Assembly: GCF_015553625.1 (NCBI RefSeq)
Contig: NZ_JADNGY010000004.1
Coordinates: forward strand, 1 to 64,000
Source: Streptococcus australis
GTDB lineage: Bacteria > Bacillota > Bacilli > Lactobacillales > Streptococcaceae
Direction of reading: 5' to 3'
Length of the DNA: 64,000 nucleotides
Each line of letters begins with the position of its first letter. The first letter of the stretch is position 1. The notes below the pieces were generated by a model. The model saw only the letters and a list, made by a program, of their open reading frames with translations. It was not told the origin of the DNA and did not search any database. Shown here piece after piece: positions 18,153 through 28,056 of the stretch. A program made the translations under genes and the position numbers.

Positions 18153-18175
18153 TGGTTAAATTGAAATTCTATGGA

Positions 18176-18286
18176 AAGAAAGGATGGGGCCTCGTGTTTG
18201 GTTAGGTTGGTAACGGAACACGAGCTAAAAGCTGTGAGAAACAGAGTAACTTTCTTGGTGTCTGATGATACGTCGGAAAGCTTTCT
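18176..18286 (+). other. Inverted-repeat-rich leader before the methyltransferase
   Basis: AAGAAAG (18176-18182) can pair with CTTTCTT (18250-18256), enclosing CTCGTGTT/AACACGAG (18191-18224, with an inner GTTA/TAAC) and CTGT gagaa ACAG (18232-18244). The perfect palindrome GAAAGCTTTC follows (18276-18286 region). No clear promoter and no Shine-Dalgarno sequence are seen before the next start codon. It could be a structured 5' leader or simply degenerate sequence. Confidence 0.35.
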
Positions 18287-18324
18287 ATTTTCTCTATGTC
18301 TTTAACGCTCTTTGTATCATGATT

Positions 18325-19065
18325 ATGGCGACTTATGAAACCTTTGCGGCTGTCTATGATGCCGTTATGGATGACAGGCTGTATGATTTGTGGACGGATT
18401 TTTCCCTCCGCCATCTCCCAAAGACAAAAGATAAGAAAAAATTACTGGAATTGGCGTGTGGGACAGGGATTCAGTCTGTCCGCTTTTCCCAAGCTGGTTT
18501 TGATGTGACAGGGTTTGACCTGAGTTCTGATATGCTGAAAATCGCTGAGAAAAGAGCGGCTTCAGCCAAGCAAAAGATTGATTTTATCGAGGGCAATATG
18601 CTGGACTTGTCGCAAGCAGGTAGCTACGACTTTGTGACCTGCTATTCCGATTCCATCTGCTACATGCAAGACGAAGTAGAAGTGGGAGATGTCTTCAAAG
18701 AAGTCTATAATGCTCTTAATGAAGATGGTGTTTTTATCTTTGATGTCCATTCGACCTACCAGACTGATGAGGTTTTTCCAGGCTATTCTTACCATGAAAA
18801 TGCGGAAGATTTTGCCATGCTCTGGGATACCTACGAGGATGAAGCCCCTCATTCGATTGTCCATGAGCTGACCTTCTTCGTCCAAGAAGAGGATGGCTCC
18901 TTTAGTCGCCATGATGAAGTCCATGAGGAGCGCACCTATGAAGTCTTGACCTATGATATCTTATTGGAGCAGGCTGGCTTTAAATCTTTCAAATTGTACG
19001 CAGACTTTGAAGATAAGGAGCCGACAAAGACCAGCAAACGATGGTTCTTCGTGGCACAGAAGTAG
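18325..19065 (+). CDS. Class I SAM-dependent methyltransferase (YqeM-like)
   Basis: Methyltransferase of 246 residues. The SAM-binding glycine motif is LLELACGTGIQSVRFSQ (about 39-55), followed by FDLSSDMLKIAEKRA (motif II), DFIEGNMLDL and the post-motif CYSDSICYM. The C-terminal half (YHENAEDFAMLWDTYED...) is typical of the YqeM group that follows rsfS in Bacilli. The start at 18325 gives the family length; an upstream in-frame ATG at 18265 would add 20 unrelated residues. There is no good ribosome binding site. The substrate is not known. Confidence 0.9.
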   Translation: MATYETFAAVYDAVMDDRLYDLWTDFSLRHLPKTKDKKKLLELACGTGIQSVRFSQAGFDVTGFDLSSDMLKIAEKRAASAKQKIDFIEGNMLDLSQAGSYDFVTCYSDSICYMQDEVEVGDVFKEVYNALNEDGVFIFDVHSTYQTDEVFPGYSYHENAEDFAMLWDTYEDEAPHSIVHELTFFVQEEDGSFSRHDEVHEERTYEVLTYDILLEQAGFKSFKLYADFEDKEPTKTSKRWFFVAQK

Positions 19066-19071
19066 GACAGT

Positions 19072-20166
19072 ATGACAGTTACAGGTATTATTGCAGAATT
19101 TAATCCCTTTCACAATGGGCACAAGTACCTGCTGAAACAGGCAGAGGGGCTGAAGATTGTGGCTATGTCCGGGAATTTTGTCCAACGTGGTGAGCCTGCC
19201 ATTGTAGACAAGTGGACGCGAGCCCAGATGGCTTTGGAAAATGGAGCGGACCTGGTGGTCGAGCTCCCCTTTCTCGTGGCTGTTCAGTCAGCTGACCATT
19301 TTGCCAAGGGCGCGGTGGAGATCTTGTCCCGTCTGGGAATTGATCAATTGACCTTTGGGACAGAAGAAGTCTTGGATTACCAAGCGATTGCGACAGTTTA
19401 CTCTGAGAAAAAAAGAGAAATGGAAGCTTTCCTACGAAGTCTTCCAGAAGATTTATCCTATCCACAAAAGACCCAAAAGATGTGGGAAACCTTTGCTGGA
19501 GTGGAGTTTACAGGGGCTACTCCCAACCATATCTTGGGCTTGGCTTATGCCAAGGCTTGTGCTGGGAAGGCGATTGCGCTTAAGCCCATCCAACGGCAGG
19601 GAGCGGGCTACCATTCAGAAGAAAAAGAAGTGGCCTATGCTTCTGCTACGAGTCTTCGCCTTAACAAGGAAGATCAGGACTTTGTTGACAAATTTATGCC
19701 CAATAGCCAACTCTTTCAGTCGGCTCCGCAGGTGACTTGGGAAGATTATTTTCAACTGCTCAATTATCAAATCCTAACCCATCCGGATCTGACACAGATA
19801 TTTCAGGTCAATGAAGAACTGGCCAATCGGATAAAGGATGCCATTCGAAGCGCGAGCTCTGTGGAAGACTTGGTTAACCAGGTGGCGACCAAGCGCTATA
19901 CCAAGGCGCGTGTGCGCCGCATTTTGACTTATATCTTAGTAGGTGCGAGAGAAGAAATCTTGCCGACCGCTATCCATGTCTTGGGCTTTACTGAAAAAGG
20001 CCAAGCCCACCTCAAGTCACTAAAAGGTCAAGTGAACGTTGTGACGCGGATTGGTAAGGAACCTTGGGATGCCCTGAGTCAGCAAGCAGACCAAGTCTAT
20101 CAATTGGGCCATCCCCAACTACCGGAACAAACCTGGGGCCGGGTGCCGGTGAGAGTGGAAGAATAA
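19072..20166 (+). CDS. tmcAL: tRNA(Met) cytidine acetate ligase TmcAL (YlbM)
   Basis: Nucleotidyltransferase-fold enzyme of 364 residues. [16 protein letters not shown] (5-20) carries the HxGH-type ATP motif and [21 protein letters not shown] the second conserved block. Characterised relatives activate acetate with ATP and form N4-acetylcytidine at the wobble base of elongator tRNA(Met). The C-terminal region (about 270-364) is helical and basic ([18 protein letters not shown]), suited to tRNA binding. It begins six bases after the methyltransferase stop, so cotranscription is likely. Confidence 0.93.
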   Translation: MTVTGIIAEFNPFHNGHKYLLKQAEGLKIVAMSGNFVQRGEPAIVDKWTRAQMALENGADLVVELPFLVAVQSADHFAKGAVEILSRLGIDQLTFGTEEVLDYQAIATVYSEKKREMEAFLRSLPEDLSYPQKTQKMWETFAGVEFTGATPNHILGLAYAKACAGKAIALKPIQRQGAGYHSEEKEVAYASATSLRLNKEDQDFVDKFMPNSQLFQSAPQVTWEDYFQLLNYQILTHPDLTQIFQVNEELANRIKDAIRSASSVEDLVNQVATKRYTKARVRRILTYILVGAREEILPTAIHVLGFTEKGQAHLKSLKGQVNVVTRIGKEPWDALSQQADQVYQLGHPQLPEQTWGRVPVRVEE

Positions 20167-20183
20167 ACAGTTTACTTGAGGGT

Positions 20184-20252
20184 GGGGATTTTTTGATAGC
20201 TGATATAGAATTATCAAGTTCTCTGCTGGAAGAAAGTTCCCATAAAATCCCC
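20184..20252 (+). other. Long inverted repeat downstream of tmcAL
   Basis: GTGGGGATTTT pairs with AAAATCCCC(C) across about 50 bases in the tmcAL-yebC gap. There is no T-tract. It may serve as a transcript-end structure; nothing else is seen here except the yebC extended -10 (TGATATAAT, 20293-20301). Confidence 0.4.
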
Positions 20253-20346
20253 CGCTAAAAATAGAAAATTCTAGTCTAAGTTAGGCGATTTGTGATATAA
20301 TGTTAAAGATTGAAAATAATATGAACCAAACACAAGGAGAATCCTC

Positions 20347-21063
20347 ATGGGACGTAAATGGGCAAATATTGTAGCCAAGAAAACTGCCAAAGATGGTGCC
20401 AACTCAAAAGTATATGCCAAATTTGGTGTTGAGATCTATGTAGCCGCTAAAAAAGGTGAACCAGATCCAGAATTGAATACTGCTTTGAAATTCGTTATCG
20501 ACCGTGCTAAACAAGCGCAAGTGCCAAAACACGTGATTGATAAAGCGATCGATAAGGCAAAAGGAAACACGGACGAAACCTTTACAGAAGGACGTTACGA
20601 AGGGTTCGGACCAAATGGTTCTATGTTGATCGTTGATACCTTGACGTCAAACGTTAACCGTACAGCTGCCAATGTCCGTGCGGCTTTTGGTAAAAATGGT
20701 GGGAACATGGGAGCTTCTGGTTCTGTATCTTACCTCTTTGACAACAAGGGTGTCATCGTCTTTGCTGGTGACGATGCGGATGCTATCTTTGAGCTTTTGC
20801 TCGAGGCAGATGTGGATGTAGACGATGTCGAAGCAGAAGAAGGAACCATCACTGTTTACACAGCTCCAACTGACCTTCACAAGGCTATCGTTGCATTGCG
20901 TGAATCAGGTATCGAAGAATTCCAAGTGACTGAATTGGAGATGATTCCTCAGTCAGAAGTAGAGTTGTCAGGTGAAGACTTGGAAACCTTTGAAAAACTC
21001 TACAGTGTTCTTGAAGACGACGAAGATGTTCAAAAAATCTACACCAACGTAGATGGATTCTAA
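20347..21063 (+). CDS. YebC/PmpR-family regulator
   Basis: YebC-family protein of 238 residues, typical length. The N-terminus [20 protein letters not shown] is the family signature in Gram-positives, and the middle carries [11 protein letters not shown] and [19 protein letters not shown]. Members are described both as DNA-binding transcription regulators and, more recently, as translation factors easing ribosome pausing, so function is left open. Ribosome binding site AAGGAGA. It is transcribed alone, with its own extended -10 and terminator. Confidence 0.95.
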   Translation: MGRKWANIVAKKTAKDGANSKVYAKFGVEIYVAAKKGEPDPELNTALKFVIDRAKQAQVPKHVIDKAIDKAKGNTDETFTEGRYEGFGPNGSMLIVDTLTSNVNRTAANVRAAFGKNGGNMGASGSVSYLFDNKGVIVFAGDDADAIFELLLEADVDVDDVEAEEGTITVYTAPTDLHKAIVALRESGIEEFQVTELEMIPQSEVELSGEDLETFEKLYSVLEDDEDVQKIYTNVDGF

Positions 21064-21072
21064 TAGAAATAG

Positions 21073-21106
21073 ACCTTTGAAGATGATTTCTTCAAAGGTT
21101 TTTTTC
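21073..21106 (+). terminator. Terminator after yebC-family gene
   Basis: ACCTTTGAAGA tgatt TCTTCAAAGGT followed by seven T: a strong intrinsic terminator. Confidence 0.9.
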
Positions 21107-21250
21107 TTGTGCTTCGGCTTTTTAGGAAAGGTGGGAGAGGTCATGAAAATAATGATATAGTCCCTAGCTATAACTGAGAGAAAAAAATAGGAATTAGACG
21201 AATAGAGATCACAGTGATAGAATAGAACTATGCTAGAAAGGGGACGAGAA

Positions 21251-22393
21251 ATGGTTTCATTTTCCTATGAACATCTAGTGCCCATTCGGCATTATGTGCA
21301 TCAGCATCCAGAATTGTCTGGACAAGAATACCAAACCACAGCTTATCTCAAAGCCTATTTGGAAAAGCTTGGTGTACGCATTTTAAACAGTGGATTAAAA
21401 ACAGGCTTGATTGCTGAAATTGGGCAGGGTAAACCTATCATTGCCCTTCGCGCAGATATTGATGCCCTTCCAATTCAGGAGAACACGGGTCTCGACTATC
21501 AAAGTCAAAACCCTGGTGTCATGCATGCCTGTGGTCATGACTTCCACCAGGTGAGCCTCTTAGGGGCTGCAGAAGTCCTAAAAGGTATGGAAGCGGACTT
21601 AAAGGGAACGATTCGCTTCATCTTTCAGCCAGCTGAGGAGACTTCTGAGGGAGCATCTGCTGTATTAGCGACCGGACTCCTAGAAGATGTAGAGGCTATC
21701 CTTGGCTTTCATAATATGCCGTCTTTGCCTGCGGGTCAGTTGGCCTTGCGCCCAGGAGCTATGATGGCAGGGGTTGAAAAATTTAAGGTGACTGTCACTG
21801 GGGTGAGCAGTCATGCTGCCAGGCCGGATCTCGGTTTGGACACTGTTGTAGCAATCACTAGTATGGTCCAGCAGTTGCAGACCTTGGTCTCTCGCACGGT
21901 TTCGCCATTTGAGACAGCCGTTCTATCTGTGACCCATATCGAAGCTGGTTCAACCTGGAATGTTCTACCAAAGTCTGGTTATTTTGAAGGAACTATTCGA
22001 ACCTTTAATCCAGATCTCCAGAAACGCCTAAAAGCGGATTTCATTCGCGTGATTGAGCAAATCTCCAATAGTACAGGAGTCATGGTCCAGTTTGAATGGG
22101 GCAAGACGCCCCCGGTCACCTATAATGATAAGGCCTTGGCTAAAAAAGTCTTTCGCTGGTCTAAGTCTTTTGCAGAAGTTGTAGAGGCTCAGCCATCGAC
22201 AGCGGGTGAAGATTTCGCCTTTTATCAGGAGAAAATCCCAGGGGTTTTTGCTTTTATTGGATCGAATGGTGCACCGGATGCACCGGATCTCCACCATGAT
22301 AGCATGGTCATAGATGATGCTGCTTTTGCAGTATCGGTTCCCTATTACGTAGAAAATGCCCTCGCTTTGCTGGAAAAATTTTCAACCAAATGA
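21251..22393 (+). CDS. M20-family amidohydrolase (N-acyl amino acid / aminoacylase type)
   Basis: Metallo-amidohydrolase of 380 residues. The dinuclear metal site is indicated by ALRADIDALP (about 75-84), MHACGHDFH (about 98-106) and FQPAEE, with the final ligand in HHDSM near the C-terminus; the inserted lid domain (about 178-290) starts at VEKFKVTVTG. Enzymes of this branch cut N-acetyl- or N-acyl-amino acids. ATG at 21251 is chosen because AAAGGGG lies seven bases upstream; an ATG 21 bases earlier lacks a site. It precedes the amino-acid uptake genes, consistent with a salvage role. Confidence 0.9.
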   Translation: MVSFSYEHLVPIRHYVHQHPELSGQEYQTTAYLKAYLEKLGVRILNSGLKTGLIAEIGQGKPIIALRADIDALPIQENTGLDYQSQNPGVMHACGHDFHQVSLLGAAEVLKGMEADLKGTIRFIFQPAEETSEGASAVLATGLLEDVEAILGFHNMPSLPAGQLALRPGAMMAGVEKFKVTVTGVSSHAARPDLGLDTVVAITSMVQQLQTLVSRTVSPFETAVLSVTHIEAGSTWNVLPKSGYFEGTIRTFNPDLQKRLKADFIRVIEQISNSTGVMVQFEWGKTPPVTYNDKALAKKVFRWSKSFAEVVEAQPSTAGEDFAFYQEKIPGVFAFIGSNGAPDAPDLHHDSMVIDDAAFAVSVPYYVENALALLEKFSTK

Positions 22394-22395
22394 GA

Positions 22396-22520
22396 CGTGA
22401 TAGATAAAACCTATCACCTCCATAAAGAAAATATAATACCCAAGAGTTAGGAATTTTGATATGATGGAAAAAGCTGTTTTTTTACAGAGGAATAAACAAT
22501 TTTAGTGAAAAGGAGAACAA
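22396..22520 (+). promoter_or_regulatory. Leader and promoter of the cystine/methionine uptake genes
   Basis: Just after the amidohydrolase stop, GTGATAG ataaaac CTATCAC forms a hairpin without a T-tract. An extended -10 TGATATGAT (22457-22465) lies about 55 bases before the start codon, with no clear -35. AAAAGGAGA is the ribosome binding site. No S-box, T-box or CodY box is recognisable. Confidence 0.45.
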
Positions 22521-23348
22521 ATGAAATTGAATAAATTCATCAAATATGTTGGTTTGAGTCTTGTGGGCTTGGCGGCAGTTGGGACTTTGGTAGCTTGCTC
22601 ATCAAAGTCATCAAGTCAATCAAGTGGAAAACGGACCATTGAAGTCGCAACGGTTGGAACAACCAAACCCTTCACTTATGATAAGGATGGTGAATTGACG
22701 GGTTATGAAATCGAAGTCATGCGTGAAATCTTCAAAGGATCAGAAAAATATGAAGTCAACTTTAATAAGACAGAGTGGTCTTCAATCTTTGCGGGCTTAG
22801 ACGGTGATCGTTACCAAATCGGTGTCAGCAACCTTAGCTACGATGAAAAACGTGCGGAAAAATACTTGTATCCAAATCCTTACGCAAAGAACCCAGTGGT
22901 CTTAGTGGTTAAAAAAGGATCAGGTATCAAGTCATTAGATGATATCGGTGGCAAGTCTACAGAGGTCATCCAAGGAACTTCTACAGCGAAACAGTTGGAA
23001 GCCTACAATAAAGAACATAAGGATAATCCAACAGAACTCAAATATACAGAGGGCACCATCCAATCCATTCTGGCTAATTTGAGCGATGGCCGTTCAGATT
23101 ATAAGATTTTTGAACGTTTGACAGTTGAGGCCATCATCAAGGACCAAGGCTTGGATAACTTGGAGGTCATCGAACTACCAAGCGATAAACAACCATACGT
23201 ATACCCAATCCTTGCTAAAGGTGAGAAAGAATTGGAAACCTTCGTCAACAAACGGATCAAAGAATTGTACGAAGATGGGACACTGGAAAAATTGTCTAAG
23301 AAGTACTTCGGTGGAACTTTCCTTCCAGAAGCTTCTGATATTAAATAA
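22521..23348 (+). CDS. Amino-acid ABC transporter substrate-binding lipoprotein, cystine-type
   Basis: Family-3 solute-binding lipoprotein of 275 residues. The signal peptide ends in a lipobox (TLVAC, Cys at about 26), followed by a Ser-rich linker. The opening [28 protein letters not shown] segment and the [16 protein letters not shown] region are typical of polar amino acid or cystine binders. In pneumococcus the gene before metQ, from memory SP_0148, has been reported as a cysteine/cystine binding protein. No permease or ATPase of its type lies beside it, so it must use a remote partner, or the neighbouring Met transporter (less likely). Confidence 0.85.
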   Translation: MKLNKFIKYVGLSLVGLAAVGTLVACSSKSSSQSSGKRTIEVATVGTTKPFTYDKDGELTGYEIEVMREIFKGSEKYEVNFNKTEWSSIFAGLDGDRYQIGVSNLSYDEKRAEKYLYPNPYAKNPVVLVVKKGSGIKSLDDIGGKSTEVIQGTSTAKQLEAYNKEHKDNPTELKYTEGTIQSILANLSDGRSDYKIFERLTVEAIIKDQGLDNLEVIELPSDKQPYVYPILAKGEKELETFVNKRIKELYEDGTLEKLSKKYFGGTFLPEASDIK

Positions 23349-23381
23349 GGTTATTTAAAAACATCATAAGGAGAAAAGAAT

Positions 23382-24254
23382 ATGAAATTAACAAAACTTT
23401 TTGGAGTAGCAGCTCTTGCTACCGTTGCAACATTTGCTTTAGCAGCATGTGGTTCTTCAAAATCATCTAAATCATCTGATAAAGATGGTGTGACAACTGT
23501 TAAAGTTGGGGTGATGAACTTAAGTGATACAGAAGAAGCTCGTTGGAAAGAAGTGCAAAAGAACTTAGATGATGCAAAAGCAAACATCAAATTGGAATTC
23601 ACTCAGTTTACAGACTACTCACAACCAAACCAAGCTGTTCGTGATGGAGATGTGGATATCAACGCTTTCCAACATTACAACTACCTTGAAAACTGGAACA
23701 AAGAAAACAGCGCAGATCTAGTTTCTGTAGCAGATACTTATATTGCGCCAATCCGTCTTTACTCTGGTACAAAAGATGGAAAGAACAAATACACAGATGT
23801 GAAAGACATTCCTGAAAAAGGTACCATTGCAGTACCAAACGACCCAACAAACGAAAGCCGTGCCTTGTATGTATTGGAATCAGCTGGTTTGATCAAGTTG
23901 GATACAAAAGATGGGGAATTGGCTACCATCAGCAACATCAAAGACAATCCAAAGAACTTGACAATTTCTGAGTTGGACGCTTCTCAAACAGCTTCTTCAC
24001 TTCCATCAGTTGATGCAGCAATCATCAATAACACTTTTGTTCGTGAAGCAGGTATTGATTACAAGAAAGCTCTCTTTGTAGAAAAAGCAAACAGCAATTC
24101 TAAACAATGGTACAACTTGATTGCAGCTAAGAAAGATTGGAAATCATCTGATAAAGCAAAAGCAATCGAAGCTATTATTAAAGCTTACCATACTGACAAC
24201 GTGAAGAAAGTGATTGAAGAATCTTCAGACGGTATGGACCAACCAGTTTGGTAA
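23382..24254 (+). CDS. metQ: Methionine-binding lipoprotein MetQ
   Basis: NlpA-family solute-binding lipoprotein of 290 residues with lipobox ALAAC (Cys at about 23). The hallmark stretch VKVGVMNLSDTEEARWKEVQ and later FQHYNYLENWNKEN, VPNDPTNESRALYVLESAGLI match MetQ proteins that bind L-methionine (and in some species methionine peptides or oxidised forms). It begins 33 bases after the cystine-type binder with AAGGAGA as ribosome binding site and is followed by the M20 enzyme, metN and metP. Confidence 0.95.
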   Translation: MKLTKLFGVAALATVATFALAACGSSKSSKSSDKDGVTTVKVGVMNLSDTEEARWKEVQKNLDDAKANIKLEFTQFTDYSQPNQAVRDGDVDINAFQHYNYLENWNKENSADLVSVADTYIAPIRLYSGTKDGKNKYTDVKDIPEKGTIAVPNDPTNESRALYVLESAGLIKLDTKDGELATISNIKDNPKNLTISELDASQTASSLPSVDAAIINNTFVREAGIDYKKALFVEKANSNSKQWYNLIAAKKDWKSSDKAKAIEAIIKAYHTDNVKKVIEESSDGMDQPVW

Positions 24255-24322
24255 TCAAGAGGATGAATAGAGAGGTGGAGAAGATTTTCTCTACCTCTTA
24301 TCGTGTATAGTAGGAGGAAATG

Positions 24323-25696
24323 ATGTCGAATCCAAGAGAGACAGAACAAATACGCAAATTTGAAAACGATGAGGTCGCTCAGCATTATTTTGAAGTCCTA
24401 AGAACTCTCATCTCCAAGCGCTCCATCTTTGCCCAGCAGATTGGTCTAAAAGAAGTGGCAACCTACTTGGGAGAAATCTTCACAGCTGCAGGGGCTAAGG
24501 TAACTGTTGATGACAGTTATACAGCGCCATTTGTTATTGCTAAATTTGTTTCACCCAATCCGGATGCGAAGACCATCATTTTCTACAACCATTACGATAC
24601 AGTTCCAGCAGATGGCGACCAGCCTTGGACAAGTGATCCCTTCACGCTTTCGGTCCATTATGGGACCATGTATGGTCGAGGGGTAGATGACGACAAGGGG
24701 CATATTACCGCACGCTTGACGGCTATTCGAAAATATATCCGTGAGAATGGTGACCTTCCGGTTAACATTACCTTTATCATCGAAGGAGCAGAAGAATCTG
24801 CCTCAACAGATCTGGACAAGTATCTAGCTAAGCACAAAAAACACTTGCGTGGGGCAGACCTCTTAGTCTGGGAACAAGGGACCCGTAACCAACAAGGGGA
24901 ACTGGAAATCTCAGGTGGAAACAAGGGGATTGTTACCTTTGACATGGTGGTCAAAAGTGCAGATGTGGATATCCATTCCAGCTATGGTGGGGTGGTGGAG
25001 TCAGCATCCTGGTATCTGCTCAATGCTTTGTCCAGCCTTCGAGATAAAGACGGTCGCATCTTGGTGGATGGCCTCTATGATTTGATTGAGGAGCCTAACG
25101 AGCGGGAATTGGCCTTGATTGACCGTTATGCCAATAAGACAGCAAACGATGTGACTGAGATTTACAATCTCCAATTGCCTATCTTGAAAGAGGAACGCAG
25201 TGAGTTCTTGAAACGATTTTATTTTGAACCAGCCATGAACATTGAAGGCTTGGGGACAGGCTATCAGGGTCAAGGAGTCAAAACCATTCTACCTGCAGAA
25301 GCTCGAGCCAAGATGGAAGTTCGGTTGGTGCCTGGCTTGGAACCCAAACAAGTCTTAGAATTGATTCGTGCTCAGTTGGATAAAAATGGCTTTGAGAAGA
25401 TTGATCTCGTCTATACACTAGGGGAAATGAGTTATCGGAGCGATATGAGTGCGCCTTCCATTCTCAATGTCATTGATCTGGCCAAACGCTTTTATCCAGA
25501 AGGGGTCTGTGTCCTTCCAACAACTGCAGGCACTGGTCCCATGCATACGGTCTTTGAGGCCTTGCAAGTTCCTATGGCTGCCTTTGGAATCGGAAATGCC
25601 AATAGTCGAGATCATGGTGGGGATGAGAATGTGAAAATTGCTGACTACTATACCCATATTGAATTAATTAAGGAGTTAATCACAAGTTATGAGTAA
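24323..25696 (+). CDS. M20-family dipeptidase in the met operon
   Basis: M20/M25/M40 metallopeptidase of 457 residues. Metal-site motifs are [11 protein letters not shown] (about 90-100), [10 protein letters not shown] (about 114-123), EGAEES (about 150-155) and the C-terminal RDHGGDEN. The longer length and HYDTVP pattern favour dipeptidase (carnosinase/DapE-like) over N-acyl amidohydrolase. Of two adjacent ATG codons the second (24323) has the better spacing to GGAGG. The end overlaps metN by eight bases. Its fixed place between metQ and metN suggests it frees methionine from imported peptides (inference). Confidence 0.9.
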   Translation: MSNPRETEQIRKFENDEVAQHYFEVLRTLISKRSIFAQQIGLKEVATYLGEIFTAAGAKVTVDDSYTAPFVIAKFVSPNPDAKTIIFYNHYDTVPADGDQPWTSDPFTLSVHYGTMYGRGVDDDKGHITARLTAIRKYIRENGDLPVNITFIIEGAEESASTDLDKYLAKHKKHLRGADLLVWEQGTRNQQGELEISGGNKGIVTFDMVVKSADVDIHSSYGGVVESASWYLLNALSSLRDKDGRILVDGLYDLIEEPNERELALIDRYANKTANDVTEIYNLQLPILKEERSEFLKRFYFEPAMNIEGLGTGYQGQGVKTILPAEARAKMEVRLVPGLEPKQVLELIRAQLDKNGFEKIDLVYTLGEMSYRSDMSAPSILNVIDLAKRFYPEGVCVLPTTAGTGPMHTVFEALQVPMAAFGIGNANSRDHGGDENVKIADYYTHIELIKELITSYE

Positions 25697-26756
25697 AGAA
25701 ATTATCAAATTGGACCATATCGATGTTACCTTTCATCAGAAAAAACGGGAAATTGTAGCCGTGAAGGATGTGACCATTCATATCAATGAAGGGGATATTT
25801 ACGGGATTGTTGGTTATTCTGGAGCAGGGAAATCAACTCTTGTACGGGTCATCAATCTCTTGCAAGTACCGTCAGCAGGTACTATCACTGTAGATGGCGA
25901 TGTCATCTATCAAGACCAGGTGACGTTGAATGCTGCGGCTTTACGCCAAAAACGTCGGGACATTGGTATGATTTTCCAACATTTCAATCTAATGGCCCAA
26001 ATGACCGCTGCTGAAAACGTGGCTTTTGCCCTCAAACATTCAGACTTATCTAAAGAGCAAAAGGCTGAAAAAGTAGCCAAGTTGTTGGAACTAGTTGGTC
26101 TGTCAGATCGGGCGGACAACTATCCTGCTCAATTGTCAGGTGGACAAAAACAACGGGTGGCGATTGCGCGTGCGCTCGCCAACGATCCAAAGATTTTGAT
26201 TTCTGACGAATCAACATCCGCCCTAGATCCAAAAACGACCAAACAAATCCTTGCTCTTCTGCAAGAGCTGAATCAGAAGTTGGGCTTGACAGTGGTCTTG
26301 ATTACCCATGAAATGCAGATCGTTAAAGACATTGCCAATCGAGTGGCTGTCATGCAAAATGGTGAATTGATTGAAGAAGGCTCTGTTTTAGACATCTTCT
26401 CTAATCCTAAGAACGAATTGACACAAGACTTCATCACAACTGCAACAGGAATCGAGGAAGCTATGGTGAAAATCAACCAGCAACAAATTGTTAAGAAATT
26501 GCCAGCTGATTCTGTTTTAGCCCATTTGAAATATTCTGGTTCGGTGACAGACACAGCGATTATCAACGATATTTATAAACAGTACCAAGTGTCTGCTAAT
26601 ATTCTACACGGAAACATTGAAATTTTGGATCATACCCCTGTTGGTGAGTTGGTTGTTATCCTTACTGGGGAAGCAGCGAATCTAACTGCAGCACAGCGGG
26701 ATCTACAAGCAGCAGGTGTTTCTGTGCGTGTCTTAAAAGAAGGGAGTAATGCATGA
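25689..26756 (+). CDS. metN: Methionine ABC transporter ATPase MetN
   Basis: ABC ATPase of 355 residues. Walker [10 protein letters not shown] (about 38-46), signature [15 protein letters not shown] (about 141-155), Walker [13 protein letters not shown] and the H-loop VLITHEMQ are intact. The C-terminal NIL domain (about 270-350), which in the family binds methionine and inhibits transport when the inside pool is high, is present ([11 protein letters not shown]...). It overlaps its neighbours on both sides, and works with MetQ and the permease that follows. Confidence 0.97.
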   Translation: MSKEIIKLDHIDVTFHQKKREIVAVKDVTIHINEGDIYGIVGYSGAGKSTLVRVINLLQVPSAGTITVDGDVIYQDQVTLNAAALRQKRRDIGMIFQHFNLMAQMTAAENVAFALKHSDLSKEQKAEKVAKLLELVGLSDRADNYPAQLSGGQKQRVAIARALANDPKILISDESTSALDPKTTKQILALLQELNQKLGLTVVLITHEMQIVKDIANRVAVMQNGELIEEGSVLDIFSNPKNELTQDFITTATGIEEAMVKINQQQIVKKLPADSVLAHLKYSGSVTDTAIINDIYKQYQVSANILHGNIEILDHTPVGELVVILTGEAANLTAAQRDLQAAGVSVRVLKEGSNA

Positions 26757-27445
26757 TTGACTTTATTCAAACCTATCTACCAAATGTTTACCGGATGGGC
26801 TGGAGTGGCCAAGCTGGATGGGGAACAGCGATTTATCTGACCCTTTACATGACCTTTATCTCTTTTGTGATTGGTGGTTTATTGGGACTCATTGCAGGAT
26901 TATTATTAGTCTTGACAGCACCTGGTGGGATTATCGAGAATAAATTGGTTTTCCATATCTTGGATAAAATCACGTCCATCTTCCGTGCCATTCCTTTTAT
27001 CATCTTGCTAGCCTTGATCAATCCCTTTACTCGTATGATTGTCGGAACTGGGATTGGTCCTACGGCGGCCTTAGTTCCCCTATCTTTAGCTGTCTTTCCT
27101 TTCTTTGCCCGCCAAGTTCAAGTCGTTTTATCTGAGCTTGACCGTGGTGTGATTGAAGCAGCTCAAGCTAGTGGGGCAACCTTTTGGGATATTGTTGGTG
27201 TCTACCTTCGTGAAGGACTTCCTGATTTGATTCGTGTCACAACCGTGACCCTCATTTCCTTGGTTGGTGAAACAGCCATGGCGGGTGCGATTGGAGCAGG
27301 TGGTCTCGGAAACGTGGCTATTTCATATGGTTACCAACGCTTTAATAATGACGTTACCTTGCTAGCAACCTTCTTGATTCTGCTGTTGATTTTCTTTATT
27401 CAATTTATTGGTGATTTCTTAACCAAAAAAATTAGTCACCGATGA
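26753..27445 (+). CDS. metP: Methionine ABC transporter permease
   Basis: MetI-type permease of 230 residues with five to six membrane segments. The EAA loop is visible as [28 protein letters not shown] (about 138-165), which docks onto Met[32 protein letters not shown] is typical of the methionine group. The start overlaps the metN stop by four bases (ATGA). The gene is named metP in streptococci and metI elsewhere. Confidence 0.96.
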   Translation: MIDFIQTYLPNVYRMGWSGQAGWGTAIYLTLYMTFISFVIGGLLGLIAGLLLVLTAPGGIIENKLVFHILDKITSIFRAIPFIILLALINPFTRMIVGTGIGPTAALVPLSLAVFPFFARQVQVVLSELDRGVIEAAQASGATFWDIVGVYLREGLPDLIRVTTVTLISLVGETAMAGAIGAGGLGNVAISYGYQRFNNDVTLLATFLILLLIFFIQFIGDFLTKKISHR

Positions 27446-27466
27446 GGACGGGTAAGGTAAATAAAA

Positions 27467-28039
27467 ATGATACAGAAACATCAGTTTAAGCAGGTTGCAG
27501 CCTTTGCAGGCTTGTATTTTCTTGCCATTGGATTAGGCGTCCTACTGGGAAGTCTGGTTGACAATCGAGGAAACATGTTTTATGCTCCAGCCTTCTCCGC
27601 CCTAGTTGGTGGAGGGATCTATCGAGTCTATGTTGAAAAAATTCAACGAACAGGAGCCATTCTAGTAGTCGCTCTTGTGATTGGTTCTTTTTTCCTTTTC
27701 ACCCGTCATGGAGCTGGAGCCTTTCTTCCTGCTGTTGTTGGAGGTCTTTTGGCCGAATTGGTCGCAGCCCGTGGACACTACCAGTCGAAGTTAGGCAATG
27801 CCTTGTCTTTCCTCCTCTTTTCCTTTACGACGACAGGGCCCATTCTGATGATGTGGATCCAACCGGCTAGTTACCGTGCTTCTTTACAAGCACGTGGGAA
27901 AACGATGGATTATATTGAACGTGTTATGGTACCGTCGAATATGGAGACAGTAAGCTGGTTTTTATTGACCCTTCTTCTTGGAGCTCTACTAGGTTATCTT
28001 CTTGGACAATTGGTCTATCAAAAGCTAGATAGAAAATAA
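27467..28039 (+). CDS. MptD/Trep_Strep-family ECF transporter S component (putative)
   Basis: Very hydrophobic protein of 190 residues with five or six membrane segments. Length and the basic segment near the C-terminus (YRASLQARGKTMDYIERVM, about 145-163) match the family of about 190-residue integral membrane proteins known from Treponema and streptococci and annotated as possible ECF substrate-binding (S) components. It follows metP by 21 bases and precedes the SAM hydroxide adenosyltransferase, so it seems part of the same transcript. Its ligand is unknown; no ECF ATPase or T subunit is adjacent (the nearest is at 37887-40392). Confidence 0.75.
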   Translation: MIQKHQFKQVAAFAGLYFLAIGLGVLLGSLVDNRGNMFYAPAFSALVGGGIYRVYVEKIQRTGAILVVALVIGSFFLFTRHGAGAFLPAVVGGLLAELVAARGHYQSKLGNALSFLLFSFTTTGPILMMWIQPASYRASLQARGKTMDYIERVMVPSNMETVSWFLLTLLLGALLGYLLGQLVYQKLDRK

Positions 28040-28056
28040 CATGATGGAGAAGAAAT

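Noticed and set aside
22394-22520. S-box/SAM riboswitch or T-box before the methionine uptake genes
   Set aside because: Only one small hairpin is present; the conserved core motifs of these leaders are absent.
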